Below are positions 23,888 to 33,200 of a stretch of 42,803 bases of DNA, one piece after another. The notes under the pieces are model-generated. The model made no database searches. It was not told the origin of the DNA and saw nothing but the letters and a program-made list of their open reading frames with translations. The DNA comes from Armatimonadota bacterium. GTDB lineage: Bacteria; Armatimonadota; Zipacnadia; Zipacnadales; JABUFB01. Each line of letters opens with the position of its first letter. The first letter of the stretch is position 1. The stretch is from the NCBI GenBank assembly GCA_013314775.1, contig JABUFB010000021.1, positions 1-42,803 on the forward strand, given 5' to 3'. The position numbers were made by a program, and so were the translations under genes.

Positions 23888-24112
23888 CCGTTCAGCGTCC
23901 CCTCGCCCTGAGCCGTTGCCCCACAGCCCGCGGAGCGGGGGCAGCCTGTAGCCGGGGGCAACAGGCCATTCCCTGCGCACCGGGTCCGGCTGACCCCGTT
24001 CGCTTCAGCAATTGCCCCGGATGTGTGCGCCGGTCTGCGGGCTGCTTCTGGGCCCGCTTTGGAAGGGCCCGGATTCGGCGCCCCTTGCCGAAAGCGCCCT
24101 TTCCGGGGTGCC

Positions 24113-25276
24113 TCACTCCCCCAACCCCGTGAACTCGCGGTAGCCCGTCATATCCACAACGCTCCCCGCGCGGGCCCAGTCCACGCCCATTTCGCTGAAC
24201 ATCCGCCGGCTATCCGAGGCCTCGTCGATGAATGCCTTGATGTCCTCTACCGCCTCCCAGCCGATTCGGTGAATCGCCCCCGCGCTGGTATAGGCGCCGT
24301 TGATGGTCAAGGTCGCCTTGAGACCGCGATCGGCAGGGGCATGCAGGCGCTTGTCCTCACCACGGATGCAGCGGATAAGGTTCAGGTGCATATCGGCGCG
24401 GTCTCGCGGGTCGTCAAATACGATCTCATCGCGCCCGTCGATATTCACCACGGCTTTCTTGTCATCCCAGGTCGCCCGCCCCTTGGTGCCGATGATCTCC
24501 AGCGTGGTGCGCTCGGGTTCGCCCTCTTTCATGTTGCAGGTGGTGGCGTAGAAGAACAGTCTGGCTTCGCCGAGATCGGCCCGCAGGCATGCGAGGTCTT
24601 CCACCTCAATGTTGTCGTGGACGGTGTAGAGCTCGGCTTCCATGGAGACAGGACTTGCGTGGTCGTCCTCCCGGGTACCCATCTGCAGCGCGGTGTTGAT
24701 GAGATGTACCGCCTGATTCATGAGCACTCCGTCGAAACATGCGCGTCCTTCCACGTACTGCTTCCCGGTCCAGTGCCCACGGCTGTAGTAGGAGTCCAGG
24801 CGCTTCCAGGACATGACCCCCACGATCTCCCGCAGTTCGCCCAGTTCGCCGGACATGATCAACTCCTTGAGCTTGTAAGAGTGAGGGTAGCTGGTATACT
24901 GGAAGTCCACTCCCGACAATCGGTTATTGCGCTTGGCTGCTTCCACTACCGCGTAGGCGTCCTGGATGAGCACCGTGACAGGCTTCTCGCATAGAACATG
25001 CAGGCCTCGATCCAGGCATCCGAGGGTGTACTCTGCGTGGTAATGGTGGGGTACGGCGATGGTGACCGCATCGACCTCCACCGAGTCCAGCATCTCCCAA
25101 ATATCTTCGTAGAGCGGAATGCCCTGTTCCTGAAGCGCAGTGACACCGGCCTCTTGGCGTTCCGGGTACTTCTCAGCAGCTGCGACGAACTCGTAGTCCT
25201 CGATCGTCGAGATGATGCTACGGTGATAGCCGCCAATGCCGCCGATACCCACGAGAGCTGTCCTGACGGGTTGCAC
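24113..25276 (-). CDS. Gfo/Idh/MocA family oxidoreductase (second copy)
   Basis: The 387-residue product begins RTALVGIGGIGGYH (5-18), the dinucleotide loop, and has LCEKPV (95-100) with the family EKP. The C-terminal substrate domain includes GRACFDGVLMNQAVHLINTAL with the expected His. GTG 25276 is preferred: GGAGG is eight to ten bases upstream, whereas the longer reading to 25393 has no ribosome site and no conserved residues. It is only distantly related to the enzyme at 4011. It is separated from the aldolase gene by the 385-base gap; both are on the minus strand, so they could be co-expressed although each seems to have its own promoter region. Confidence 0.9.
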   Translation of the reverse strand: MQPVRTALVGIGGIGGYHRSIISTIEDYEFVAAAEKYPERQEAGVTALQEQGIPLYEDIWEMLDSVEVDAVTIAVPHHYHAEYTLGCLDRGLHVLCEKPVTVLIQDAYAVVEAAKRNNRLSGVDFQYTSYPHSYKLKELIMSGELGELREIVGVMSWKRLDSYYSRGHWTGKQYVEGRACFDGVLMNQAVHLINTALQMGTREDDHASPVSMEAELYTVHDNIEVEDLACLRADLGEARLFFYATTCNMKEGEPERTTLEIIGTKGRATWDDKKAVVNIDGRDEIVFDDPRDRADMHLNLIRCIRGEDKRLHAPADRGLKATLTINGAYTSAGAIHRIGWEAVEDIKAFIDEASDSRRMFSEMGVDWARAGSVVDMTGYREFTGLGE

Positions 25277-25672
25277 GGGGTGACCTCCATCGGTGGTCCG
25301 AGTCTGGGCGCAACTTGCGGCAATTCCCTGCCGGACGCGCAGGTACCTGCTTGTGTCGGCACAGACACCAGGACTATTGATCTTGTGGGACACGTGCCTG
25401 CCTCGTGTGCGGCCGGCGTCCGCTGCCCGCGGTCTTGGGGCCGTGGCATGTGCTGTCAGGCTCCGGATGGAATAGCCTACGGCGTAAGCAGGGGATTATT
25501 GCCCCGGGAATGAGCCACAAACATCGGAAGGGCCGGCGGACCCGGTGCGCGGGGAACGACCTGGCACCCCTTCAGGGGATCAAAGCACATTGCGGGGCGG
25601 TGATCCGGAGGCTTCCGCCCCCCGGCTGCGGACTGTGAGGCAAGGACTCGAGGCGAAGGCCGCGCGGAAGGC

Positions 25673-25713
25673 GAATTCGGCCTCAGTCGGCACGCATCTC
25701 CCGCATCCGATGC
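25673..25713 (+). repeat. Dispersed 41-base element (copy 2)
   Basis: It matches the reverse complement of 23847-23887 at 31 of 41 positions. See that copy for the shared core. Confidence 0.55.
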
Positions 25714-25741
25714 CCTGGCCGGAGGACGGCCCAGGGCCCTC

Positions 25742-25767
25742 AGCCCCGTGCTTCAGCGTGGGGCGTC
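25742..25767 (+). repeat. Dispersed palindromic repeat, short copy
   Basis: AGCCCCGTGCTTCAGCGTGG and the six bases after it match the reverse complement of 42682-42707 with one mismatch in 26. It is itself a hairpin (CCCCGTGCTTCAGCGTGGGG, with mismatches). Confidence 0.65.
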
Positions 25768-25818
25768 GCTCCGTGCCTGCGCGTGGGGCCTCGCGCCTGC
25801 ACACAGCCACCCCCTTCC

Positions 25819-25847
25819 TTGCCTCCCTGCCATGACCCCGCTATAAT
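25819..25847 (+). promoter_or_regulatory. Sigma70-type promoter
   Basis: TTGCCT (25819-25824), a 17-base spacer and a perfect TATAAT (25842-25847) stand 51 bases before the start codon at 25899. It should drive the GspG-like gene and, 29 bases after that, the GH42-like gene. Confidence 0.75.
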
Positions 25848-25898
25848 CGCCACGGATGGCTTCGTACGCTGTTTACATCGACCACCGGAGCCAGAAGG

Positions 25899-26411
25899 AT
25901 GTACCGGCCAGCTGACCCCTACCACACGACTGTCGCATCGCCGCGCAGGAGACGCCGAAGCCGCGCCCGCTTCATCGTAGCGGGGATCATTCTTCTTTCG
26001 ACTGCCTTCGTGGCTGTGCAGCTCGGGGCGAGACAGCCAGCCGACCCGCGCGCGGTGACCGTGGAGCACATGCGGGCCATCGAGGATGCACTCGACCGTT
26101 ACGCAGTGGATAATGGCGGCCTGCTTCCGGCTGATGGTGAGCAGATTCCCGCTAAGAACCGCCAGGGTCTTGCCGCGCTGCTGAAGCGCCCCAGCCAGGG
26201 GACGCTTCCGCCGAACTGGCGCGGCCCGTATCTGGCTGACGAGGCCTTTCTGCTGGATGGCTGGGGCCGACCATTCCACTATGTAAGCCCCGGGTCAGGC
26301 GATCCACCCAACCCCTACGAACTGTGGAGCTGGGGTAGTGACAACGCACTGGGAGGTAGTGGTCTCGCCGCTGACATGCGGTCGTGGGAGCCCGCGACGC
26401 TGGCTCTCTAG
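25899..26411 (+). CDS. GspG-like (type II secretion pseudopilin) C-terminal domain on an atypical anchor
   Basis: The 170-residue product has an Arg-rich head (PRRRRRSRAR, 15-24), one membrane span (about 25-43), then a domain with all the landmarks of the GspG C-terminus. These are IEDALDRYAVDNGGLLPA, NRQGLAALL, GPYL, DGWGRPFHYVSPGSG and ELWSWGSDNALGGSGLAADM. The calcium-binding Asp-rich end is recognisable. What is missing is the prepilin leader: there is no GFTLIE-type cleavage site, and the span follows a basic head as in an ordinary type II anchor. It therefore may not be polymerised. GGAG (25887-25890) gives a good start. It is first in a likely operon with the GH42-like gene. Confidence 0.75.
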   Translation: MYRPADPYHTTVASPRRRRRSRARFIVAGIILLSTAFVAVQLGARQPADPRAVTVEHMRAIEDALDRYAVDNGGLLPADGEQIPAKNRQGLAALLKRPSQGTLPPNWRGPYLADEAFLLDGWGRPFHYVSPGSGDPPNPYELWSWGSDNALGGSGLAADMRSWEPATLAL

Positions 26412-26440
26412 ACTGCGGGCCAAGCGGCGCCCACCGTTTC

Positions 26441-29407
26441 ATGAAGTATTATCTTGCCATACTCGCCGCCGGCCTGCTCGGATATGCGTCTGTGGCCCAG
26501 CCGATCCCGGACCGGTCTGTACAGTTCCCACCGGACTGGACCTCGCATACCCTCCTGGACTCGGAGCTCACGCCGGGCTGGCTGCCACCGGCGGACGATG
26601 CCCACGCCCCCTTCCGGTTCGAGGTCTTCGATGTCTCCCATTCTCTGGATGCCCGGGCGAGAGGTCGGGCCAGTTGCAGGTGGGAGTTCCAGCTCCCACC
26701 GGATGGGCCCGCGGACAACACTCTGCAGGCCGCCACCGTGCCGCCCGAGCGCTTCCATGCGTTGTCCCTCTGGCTCAAGAATCCCACGGGCCGCACAGCG
26801 GCGTTCAGTCTGGCTCTGCGCGATGCTGATGACGCCCTGTACACCTTCCCGCCGGCAAGACTCGGAGAAGAGCTGAACTGGCACGAACTGGCTTTCTTTA
26901 TGAAGGATTGCCAACCGGCTCCGGGGATCGTGGACCCGAACCCGGGTATCCAGTTCCCGGTGCGCAGCATCACCGCCTGGGTCGGCGACCTGCAGCCTCA
27001 CTCGCGGTATATCCTGTTCCTCGATGAGCTACGCTGGCACGTAGGACCGCCGGTGACTCTGGACGTGGTGGAACTGTCGAGCCCCGGCACTCTCGAAGCG
27101 GGGGAGAGCGCCGCCCTGCGCTTCCGGTTGCGAGCACAGTCCCAACTTTCAGGCGACCTGAGCCTCACCGTGTCCCTCGTTCACGATGGCGGCGTGGCCT
27201 GCTCGCGTCTAGTCACGCAGCCGGTAGGACCGAAGCGGGAGGTTGGGGAGCTGCTCGCGCCGGTCGAAGTCACACTGGGCGTCCCGGCCTTCGCGGCTGC
27301 CGGCGAGTACAAGGTTGATATCACGGCTTCGGATGCCCGGATACTCCTGCCCGACCCCACGCGCCTGCCCACATCCGTCCTCACCGTCACTCGCACCGAA
27401 GCGCCTGCGACGGAAGCGTCCGTCCGCACATCCGATGATGGTGCGCCTGAGCTGATCGTCCGCGGAAGATCGGTGCGTTCGTTCCTGATCCTTTCCCGAC
27501 CCCAGGAGTTCTCCGGGCCAGTCGTGCCCGACTCACCGCCGGATGTGATCCGCTTCCGCATTTGCATCGGCGGAGCCGAGGTCGGGTGCCCCACTTTGGC
27601 CTGGAACGGTCCGGGCGAGTTCGGCCTGAACGCAATCTACGAAACCTGCGCGCGCATTCTCTCCGTTGCGCCCCGAGCTTTCCTCTTGCCTGAAATCCGA
27701 TTGGGCGCACCCGATTGGTGGCTGGACCGCAACACGCGCGAACTGGTGACCGTGACCGGTGATGGGGACGCATTCAACCGCATTCGCAAGCCCTCTTTCG
27801 CCTCCGAGAAGTGGCGCGAGGATGCCGGAGAAGCCCTGGGCGCACTTGTCGAGGGGTTGGAGGCTTCGGCTTTCGCCGACCACATCGCCGGGTACGAACT
27901 GGCCTCCGGCGACGGCGGACAGTGGGCGTCGTGGGACCTGAGAGAGATGCATTGCGCAGATTACGGCGGTCCACAGAAGCGGGCTTTCCAGCAATGGCTC
28001 AGCAAGCGGTATGGGTCGCTGGAGAACCTGCGGAGCGCATGGAACCAGCCGATGCGTCCCGCCGACCGCCCCGGGGCAGCACGCGCGGTGATGACCTGGA
28101 GCGACGTGGACCTGCCATCCCCCGCCAGCCGCAGGTTCCGCACCGCCTGGATCATGGACCCCGCGGTGTTCCAGCCGGTTATCGATTACCGACTCGGGTC
28201 GTCTGACATCACTGCCGAGGCAATCGACCATTTCGCGGCAATTGTGGGTGAGAAGACCGGCAGGCGCAAGGTCTGCGGCGTCAATTACGGGCATCTTCTC
28301 GGGCTCGGAAAGAGTGCGGAGCGCTTCCCGGAATCCGGATTGCTGGCTCTGGGCAAGGTGCTCCGCTCGAGCAACATCGATTTCATCACCGGCAGCTACC
28401 CGTCACCAGATGCCTCAATCAGCCGTGCTGGGAAACTGTACCTGCCGGATATGGCCACAGGAGCCACGTCGCTGCCCACACTGCAGGCGCGAGAACTGCG
28501 GCAATCGGCGACCCTGACCACTGCACCCGGAGGGCTGTCCATCGCAGCGCGCGATCTTCAGGCCATAGCGCCAGGGCGCAGCGTGGCCGAAATCGCGGTG
28601 ATCGTGGACGAGGAGAGCGCCGCGTACCTGGCGGCTGGTGGGCCTGTGGGGAAGGCGTTCATGGGCCTTCAGATGGACACGATTTCCGCGATCGGCGCGC
28701 CGTTTGACGTCTGGCTCATGCGTGACCTGGTATCCCAGGGCGTTCCGCAGTATCGGCTCTACCTCTTCCTGAACGCCTTCCGCGCGCCGGACCCAGAACT
28801 CGACCAAGCGCTCTCGGGGCGTTTCAGGCCCGAGGACGTGGTGGTCTGGCTTGGGGCAGCCGGGGCGATAGGGCCGAGTCTGAGCGGGCGCACGATGAAG
28901 GAACTCACCGGCATCACCACCGCGCTGGGAATGGGCGCCGGGTCGCTGCGGGTGAAGCTGACGGGGAGTGGCCCGCTCACATCCGGTCTGCCCCCGAGCA
29001 TGACCTATGGGCTCAAGGACTCCTTGCCACCATGGTTCCAGATCATTGACCGAGGGGCGGATGTGCTGGGTGTTGACCCGTCGGACCGTCCCGCGCTGGT
29101 GGCCACGCGCCGAAAAGGGCACTGGTCGGTGTACTCAACAGCACCGGGACTTCCGGCAGACCTGCTGAGGTCATTCGCTCAGGCAGCCGGAGTTCACCTC
29201 TACGCGCCAGCGGGAGATCGCGTCGAGGTCTCCAGCACTTTCCTTTCGATCACCGCCGCTACCCCGGGTCAGCGGATCATCAACCTGCCCGGCATCTGTG
29301 ACGCCTGGGAGGTCGCATCGGGGCAACAGGTCGCGGACCGGGCACGTGGGTTCAGTGCGCTGTTCCAGGGCGGCCAGACGCGCATATACCGCCTGTCGGC
29401 CCTCTAG
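26441..29407 (+). CDS. Large secreted glycoside hydrolase-like protein (GH42-like)
   Basis: The 988-residue product has a signal peptide (MKYYLAILAAGLLGYASVAQ). Residues about 45-205 look like a beta-sandwich carbohydrate-binding module (FHALSLWLKNPTGRTAAFSL), and 205-340 is Ig-like. The central part (about 380-690) is a TIM-barrel hydrolase. KRAFQQWLSKRYGSLENLRS (near 512) is the FxxWLxxRYgxLexLNxxW signature of GH42 beta-galactosidases. The last third (about 700-930, starting IAVIVDEESAAYLA) resembles their trimerisation domain. At the expected acid/base site (about 485-496) the sequence reads YELASGDGGQW; GH42 enzymes have an Asn-Glu there, so activity is uncertain. ATG 26441 has a weak ribosome site, but signal-peptide placement favours it over upstream in-frame starts. 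Confidence 0.7.
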   Translation: MKYYLAILAAGLLGYASVAQPIPDRSVQFPPDWTSHTLLDSELTPGWLPPADDAHAPFRFEVFDVSHSLDARARGRASCRWEFQLPPDGPADNTLQAATVPPERFHALSLWLKNPTGRTAAFSLALRDADDALYTFPPARLGEELNWHELAFFMKDCQPAPGIVDPNPGIQFPVRSITAWVGDLQPHSRYILFLDELRWHVGPPVTLDVVELSSPGTLEAGESAALRFRLRAQSQLSGDLSLTVSLVHDGGVACSRLVTQPVGPKREVGELLAPVEVTLGVPAFAAAGEYKVDITASDARILLPDPTRLPTSVLTVTRTEAPATEASVRTSDDGAPELIVRGRSVRSFLILSRPQEFSGPVVPDSPPDVIRFRICIGGAEVGCPTLAWNGPGEFGLNAIYETCARILSVAPRAFLLPEIRLGAPDWWLDRNTRELVTVTGDGDAFNRIRKPSFASEKWREDAGEALGALVEGLEASAFADHIAGYELASGDGGQWASWDLREMHCADYGGPQKRAFQQWLSKRYGSLENLRSAWNQPMRPADRPGAARAVMTWSDVDLPSPASRRFRTAWIMDPAVFQPVIDYRLGSSDITAEAIDHFAAIVGEKTGRRKVCGVNYGHLLGLGKSAERFPESGLLALGKVLRSSNIDFITGSYPSPDASISRAGKLYLPDMATGATSLPTLQARELRQSATLTTAPGGLSIAARDLQAIAPGRSVAEIAVIVDEESAAYLAAGGPVGKAFMGLQMDTISAIGAPFDVWLMRDLVSQGVPQYRLYLFLNAFRAPDPELDQALSGRFRPEDVVVWLGAAGAIGPSLSGRTMKELTGITTALGMGAGSLRVKLTGSGPLTSGLPPSMTYGLKDSLPPWFQIIDRGADVLGVDPSDRPALVATRRKGHWSVYSTAPGLPADLLRSFAQAAGVHLYAPAGDRVEVSSTFLSITAATPGQRIINLPGICDAWEVASGQQVADRARGFSALFQGGQTRIYRLSAL

Positions 29408-29482
29408 CGGACCGGCAACTGCGTCGCAACTTCGCCGGCTCACGGGGTGTCAGATAGCTGACTAACGTATAGGAGGCCCCCC

Positions 29483-30181
29483 CTGAACCCGCTACCTCAT
29501 CTGCTTGTGGCCGAAAGCGTCTGGCGCAGGCTCCAGTGGCCCACCACGACCCGGGGGCACCTGCTGGTGGGTGCCATTGCGCCTGATGCTCACCGGGTCA
29601 CGCAGGATCTGGGGTTCCGAAAGTCACATTTCCGCCTGCGCCGTCAGGCCGGTATGCGCCCCCGCGATTTGCTGGTGGAATACGTGCGCCCTGCGCTGGT
29701 CATCGGCTCGCCTGAGGAGCAGGCCTTCTGGCTGGGCTGGCTGACCCACGTGAGTTCGGATGCCCTCTGGCGCCGGTCTCTGCGCGACCACCTGCCCGGC
29801 CTGTGGCATGGCTGTACCCGTGGGGAAGCGGAACGCCGTCGGCTGCTGCGGTCGCAGTACCGCGATGCCTGCGACACAGTCGACCGGGAAATCGCAGAGT
29901 CCGATCCGCGGCTGATGGACGAACTGCGCTGGCTCCTGCGCACCAACCAGCGGCCCTACGATGTTTTCCCGCTCACACCCGAGCAACTGGAGCAATGGAT
30001 CATTGCCCTGTTGAGCGACTACCTCCCGCCGCCGGAGCCCGAGACCCGGGGGAATGACGTGATCTATCGTGCTTTCGTGAAGCATGTGATGGATGTGGCG
30101 GTGGAGGAGTCGCTGGTGCTGATCTACACTGAACTCGACCGCGCGGCCGAGGAGAAGGGCAATGGCGGGGAGTTGGCGTGA
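29483..30181 (+). CDS. Zinc-dependent phospholipase C-like protein, probable CTG start
   Basis: The product of about 232 residues has the pattern of the zinc-dependent phospholipase C / S1-P1 nuclease-like family: PHLLVAE at the N-terminus, GAIAPDAHR, KSHFRL and FWLGWLTHVSSDALW supply the His/Asp zinc ligands. The usual start codons give a protein beginning at GTG 29507, which loses the conserved N-terminal His. AGGAGG (29471-29476) stands six bases before CTG 29483, which restores NPLPHLLVAES, the family's normal beginning. No signal peptide is seen, so it is probably cytoplasmic and the substrate may not be a phospholipid. It ends 21 bases before the stop of a convergent gene. Confidence 0.75.
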   Translation: MNPLPHLLVAESVWRRLQWPTTTRGHLLVGAIAPDAHRVTQDLGFRKSHFRLRRQAGMRPRDLLVEYVRPALVIGSPEEQAFWLGWLTHVSSDALWRRSLRDHLPGLWHGCTRGEAERRRLLRSQYRDACDTVDREIAESDPRLMDELRWLLRTNQRPYDVFPLTPEQLEQWIIALLSDYLPPPEPETRGNDVIYRAFVKHVMDVAVEESLVLIYTELDRAAEEKGNGGELA

Positions 30182-30202
30182 GCGACCCTTGTGGCCAGCG
30201 CC

Positions 30203-33200
30203 CTACCGCCCTGTCTCCCGGTAATCCACACTCCCTCGCATGGGCGTTTCCGACCGGTAACGAGCCGCGATCTCCTCGCTGCTGAGCACCCGTTTGTAAA
30301 TGCGCAGATCGTCGAACAGGCCGGTGTACGGCTTGTGGGCTGAGGGGATGTGCAGGTCCGCACCCTCCACGTCCATGGGCCCGTCGAGGGACTCCGGGAT
30401 CGCAGTTGTGTTGTCCAGCGCGCCGTTCACGTACCAGTGCACCTGCCGGGTCTGGCGATTGACCACGAAGGCCAAGTGCGTCCAGCGGTCAGTGGGCAGA
30501 GCCGACTTGGTCACTGGCCGCACGGACTTACCCGCCGCCGTGCTTTGCCCGAGAACCAGCTCCGCGCGGCCATCCGGCAGGAGGTTGATGACCCACCAGT
30601 TTTCGGGGAATCGCTCCTTGCCCATGATGCGCTGGTCGTAACTGTCGGGCTTAGTCCAGAAGGACAGACTGAAGTCTCCGGTGCCGAAGTGCAATGTGGG
30701 GCCGTCGGAGATAGTCAGAGCCCCCGGGATGCCCGCGCACTTCAGGCAGGCGCCGAACTCACCAGTCACCCAGGCTCCGTAAACATCGGCGTCTTTCCCA
30801 AGGCCCGAGCTGTCCGCTGCAAGTTCCCCTTCGCCCTCATCCAGCTTCCAGTGACCAACCAGACCGGGCTCCAGGGGCGTTCCAGCGGCGACGTCCGCCT
30901 CGGTGGGTGCTTTGCGCAGGAAGGCCGGGACATTGTCGACAGCCCCCGCCGGATCTCCCATACAGAGAATGCGCCCGTCCTCAGTGGCAATAATCAGACG
31001 GCCCTGCGCCGCGATGAGGCCGTCGAACACTGGTAGGCCGTCCAGTCTGAAATCGCCCAGCAGCTTGCCGTCACCGGTCGCGAAGACCTGGAGGATGCCA
31101 CCGCGATCACCCCGGAAGGCAGGCATCGATCGCAGGGCACTGTCTGGAGGACCGGCCGTGAATAGCGCGTCCGGAGTGAGCGCGAGGCCGCGCACGAGGT
31201 GGGGGACATCGGTGGCCCAGCGGAAAGTGGTGCGGAACTTGCCCTGACCGGAGTGGGGGTAGTCCTTGTTCGCGCGGGCGTAGTCGGGATCTGGTTGGGG
31301 CGGCTGTTCGGCGCGGTCCACGGCGAACAGGTGATACTGCCGCTCGGTTGCACCCCGGTAGAACTGGGGCTTGTAGCCGAAGCCGTAGATGGATAGCGGA
31401 TCAAGCGACAGGATTCGCCCCGCGGTGGCCTCGCGCCCCGCGAAATACCAGCCGATGTAACCGGAATAGAAGTGAGTCCCGTACAGCCAGTACGTCCGGT
31501 GCCACCAGTCGCCATTCAGGAACCCGGCGGGGCTGTACAAGTGGGCGACAACGGGCAGATCCTCCAGCGTGCGGGCGTCGAAGGTGAGTTGGCGCAGGAA
31601 CAGGTGCTCGGCATCGGTGGACAGAACGTCAGGCAGGGCGCCGGGCATTTCGAACATCATGGGTTCGTCGGGCTGGTCGCCGGTGAACGGGTCGCGGCTC
31701 CAGAGGGTCCGGTCCTTGAGCAGCCTTCCGGTGGCCAGATCAATGCGACAGAGCCGGATCCCCCCGTCAAGGTAGGAGCTTCGCCCCGCCGCGCAATAGA
31801 CGACGCCGTCATCCACGAGGACGCTCCCGGACACAGGCCAGGCGGATTCGAGTTGCCCTTCGGACACGATCAGCCGGTCATCCGGGGCTGCTCGAAACCG
31901 CCACACCAATTGGCCGTCGGACGCACGAAGGCAATAGACGTGACCATCGGCGGAACCAAACAAGACCCGTCCGGCGGCGAAGGTTGGAGGCGAATCAACA
32001 CGCCCGCCGGCCGTGAACTGCCATAGCGGTGAGCCGTCCCTGAGGCTCAGAGCGTGGACGGTGTGGGTATCGGACGAGGCGACGCAGAGCATCTCGCCGC
32101 AGGCCACCGGGCTGGTCAGCTTGCCGCCCGGCCTCGCCGCCCATTGAGGGGCGAGGGAAACGGGCACAGAGGCCGCCGTTGTGCCGGAACGCGCCGGGTC
32201 GTGTCGGTAGGTGGGCCAGTCGGCGGGGTCGGCAGCGGCAGCACCAGCGTCTGCGGCGTTGAAGGCCGGTCCGCGCGTTTCGGCAGGGGGGAGTGCAGGC
32301 ACGGGGGCTTCCGGCGAGTGCGCATCGGGAGCCAGTGCATAGAAGCCCGCGATCTTCGCGTCGATATAGCAGGCGCAAGAGTGCGGCGGCACGTAGAGCA
32401 GGCCGTTGCAGGGCAGCACTCCGTACTGGCAGACGCCTCGGGTCCAGTGGTTGGCCTCGCAATCGCCGGATCGCACATCGATGAACTCCACGCCGGTGCG
32501 CCCGGTCACCAGGTAGCGCTCGGTGGCGCGGTTGCGGTAGCAGCGGTGATGGGGCATCGTGGTGTCAAAGGCCTCGTCGGTGACGAGCCGGCGCTTGACT
32601 TCGCCCGTGAGCAGGTCGCGGCCCTCATTGAGGTCCGGGCCGGTGCGCGATCGGCTCTGGCCCACCCAGACCAGGCCGTCTGCGACGAACACATCCACGG
32701 GCGCGTGATAGGTTTCGGCCGCCAGGCAAGACCACAGCTGTTCCCCGGTGCGGGCCGAGAGAGCAACCAGCTCTCCGGGCGGGCCCTCATCGGTCAACCA
32801 GCGGGCGATGGGCCGGCCCGTCTTCTCGTCGGTGTTCTCTTTGGGCGGGTCGCGGCGGTCGGCGCAGAGGACCACTTCGTCGCAGGCCACTAGCGTGGGC
32901 GCGGACCACCCCGGGCGTTTCTCGGGCGTGAACCGCGGGCTCCTCCAGAGCTGTTCGCCGTTCGCGGAATCCAGGCACACCACTGACTGGGCATCCTGGT
33001 AGAAGAGACGTCCGTTACGCACGGCCGGAGTCGTGGGCAAGGCCGGGCACGGGTCCAGTTGCCAGCGCACCTGGCCGGACTGCGCGTCCAGCGCCACCAA
33101 CCGCTTCTTCTCAGGCGCTTCCGGCCCGCACAGGACGTAGAGCGTGCCGTCATCGTGCAGTATTTCGCGGGCCTGTGCAGTGGCGTCGTACGTCTGAACG

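Larger units (their letters stand above)
23728..24112. other. Intergenic region with promoter and repeat element
   Basis: This is 385 bases without a gene. It holds the promoter of the aldolase gene (23794-23823) and a 41-base element (23847-23887) that recurs inverted at 25673-25713. The right half has several GC-rich inverted repeats (for example CCTGT/ACAGG around 23946-23966) but nothing codable. Confidence 0.6.
25277..25898. other. Intergenic region carrying repeats and a promoter
   Basis: This is 622 bases with no credible gene. It contains a small perfect hairpin CCCCTTCAGGGG (25567-25578), the second copy of the 41-base element (25673-25713), a copy of the dispersed palindromic repeat (25742-25767) and the promoter of the pilin-like gene (25819-25847). 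The weak open frames crossing it have repeat-derived translations. Confidence 0.65.
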
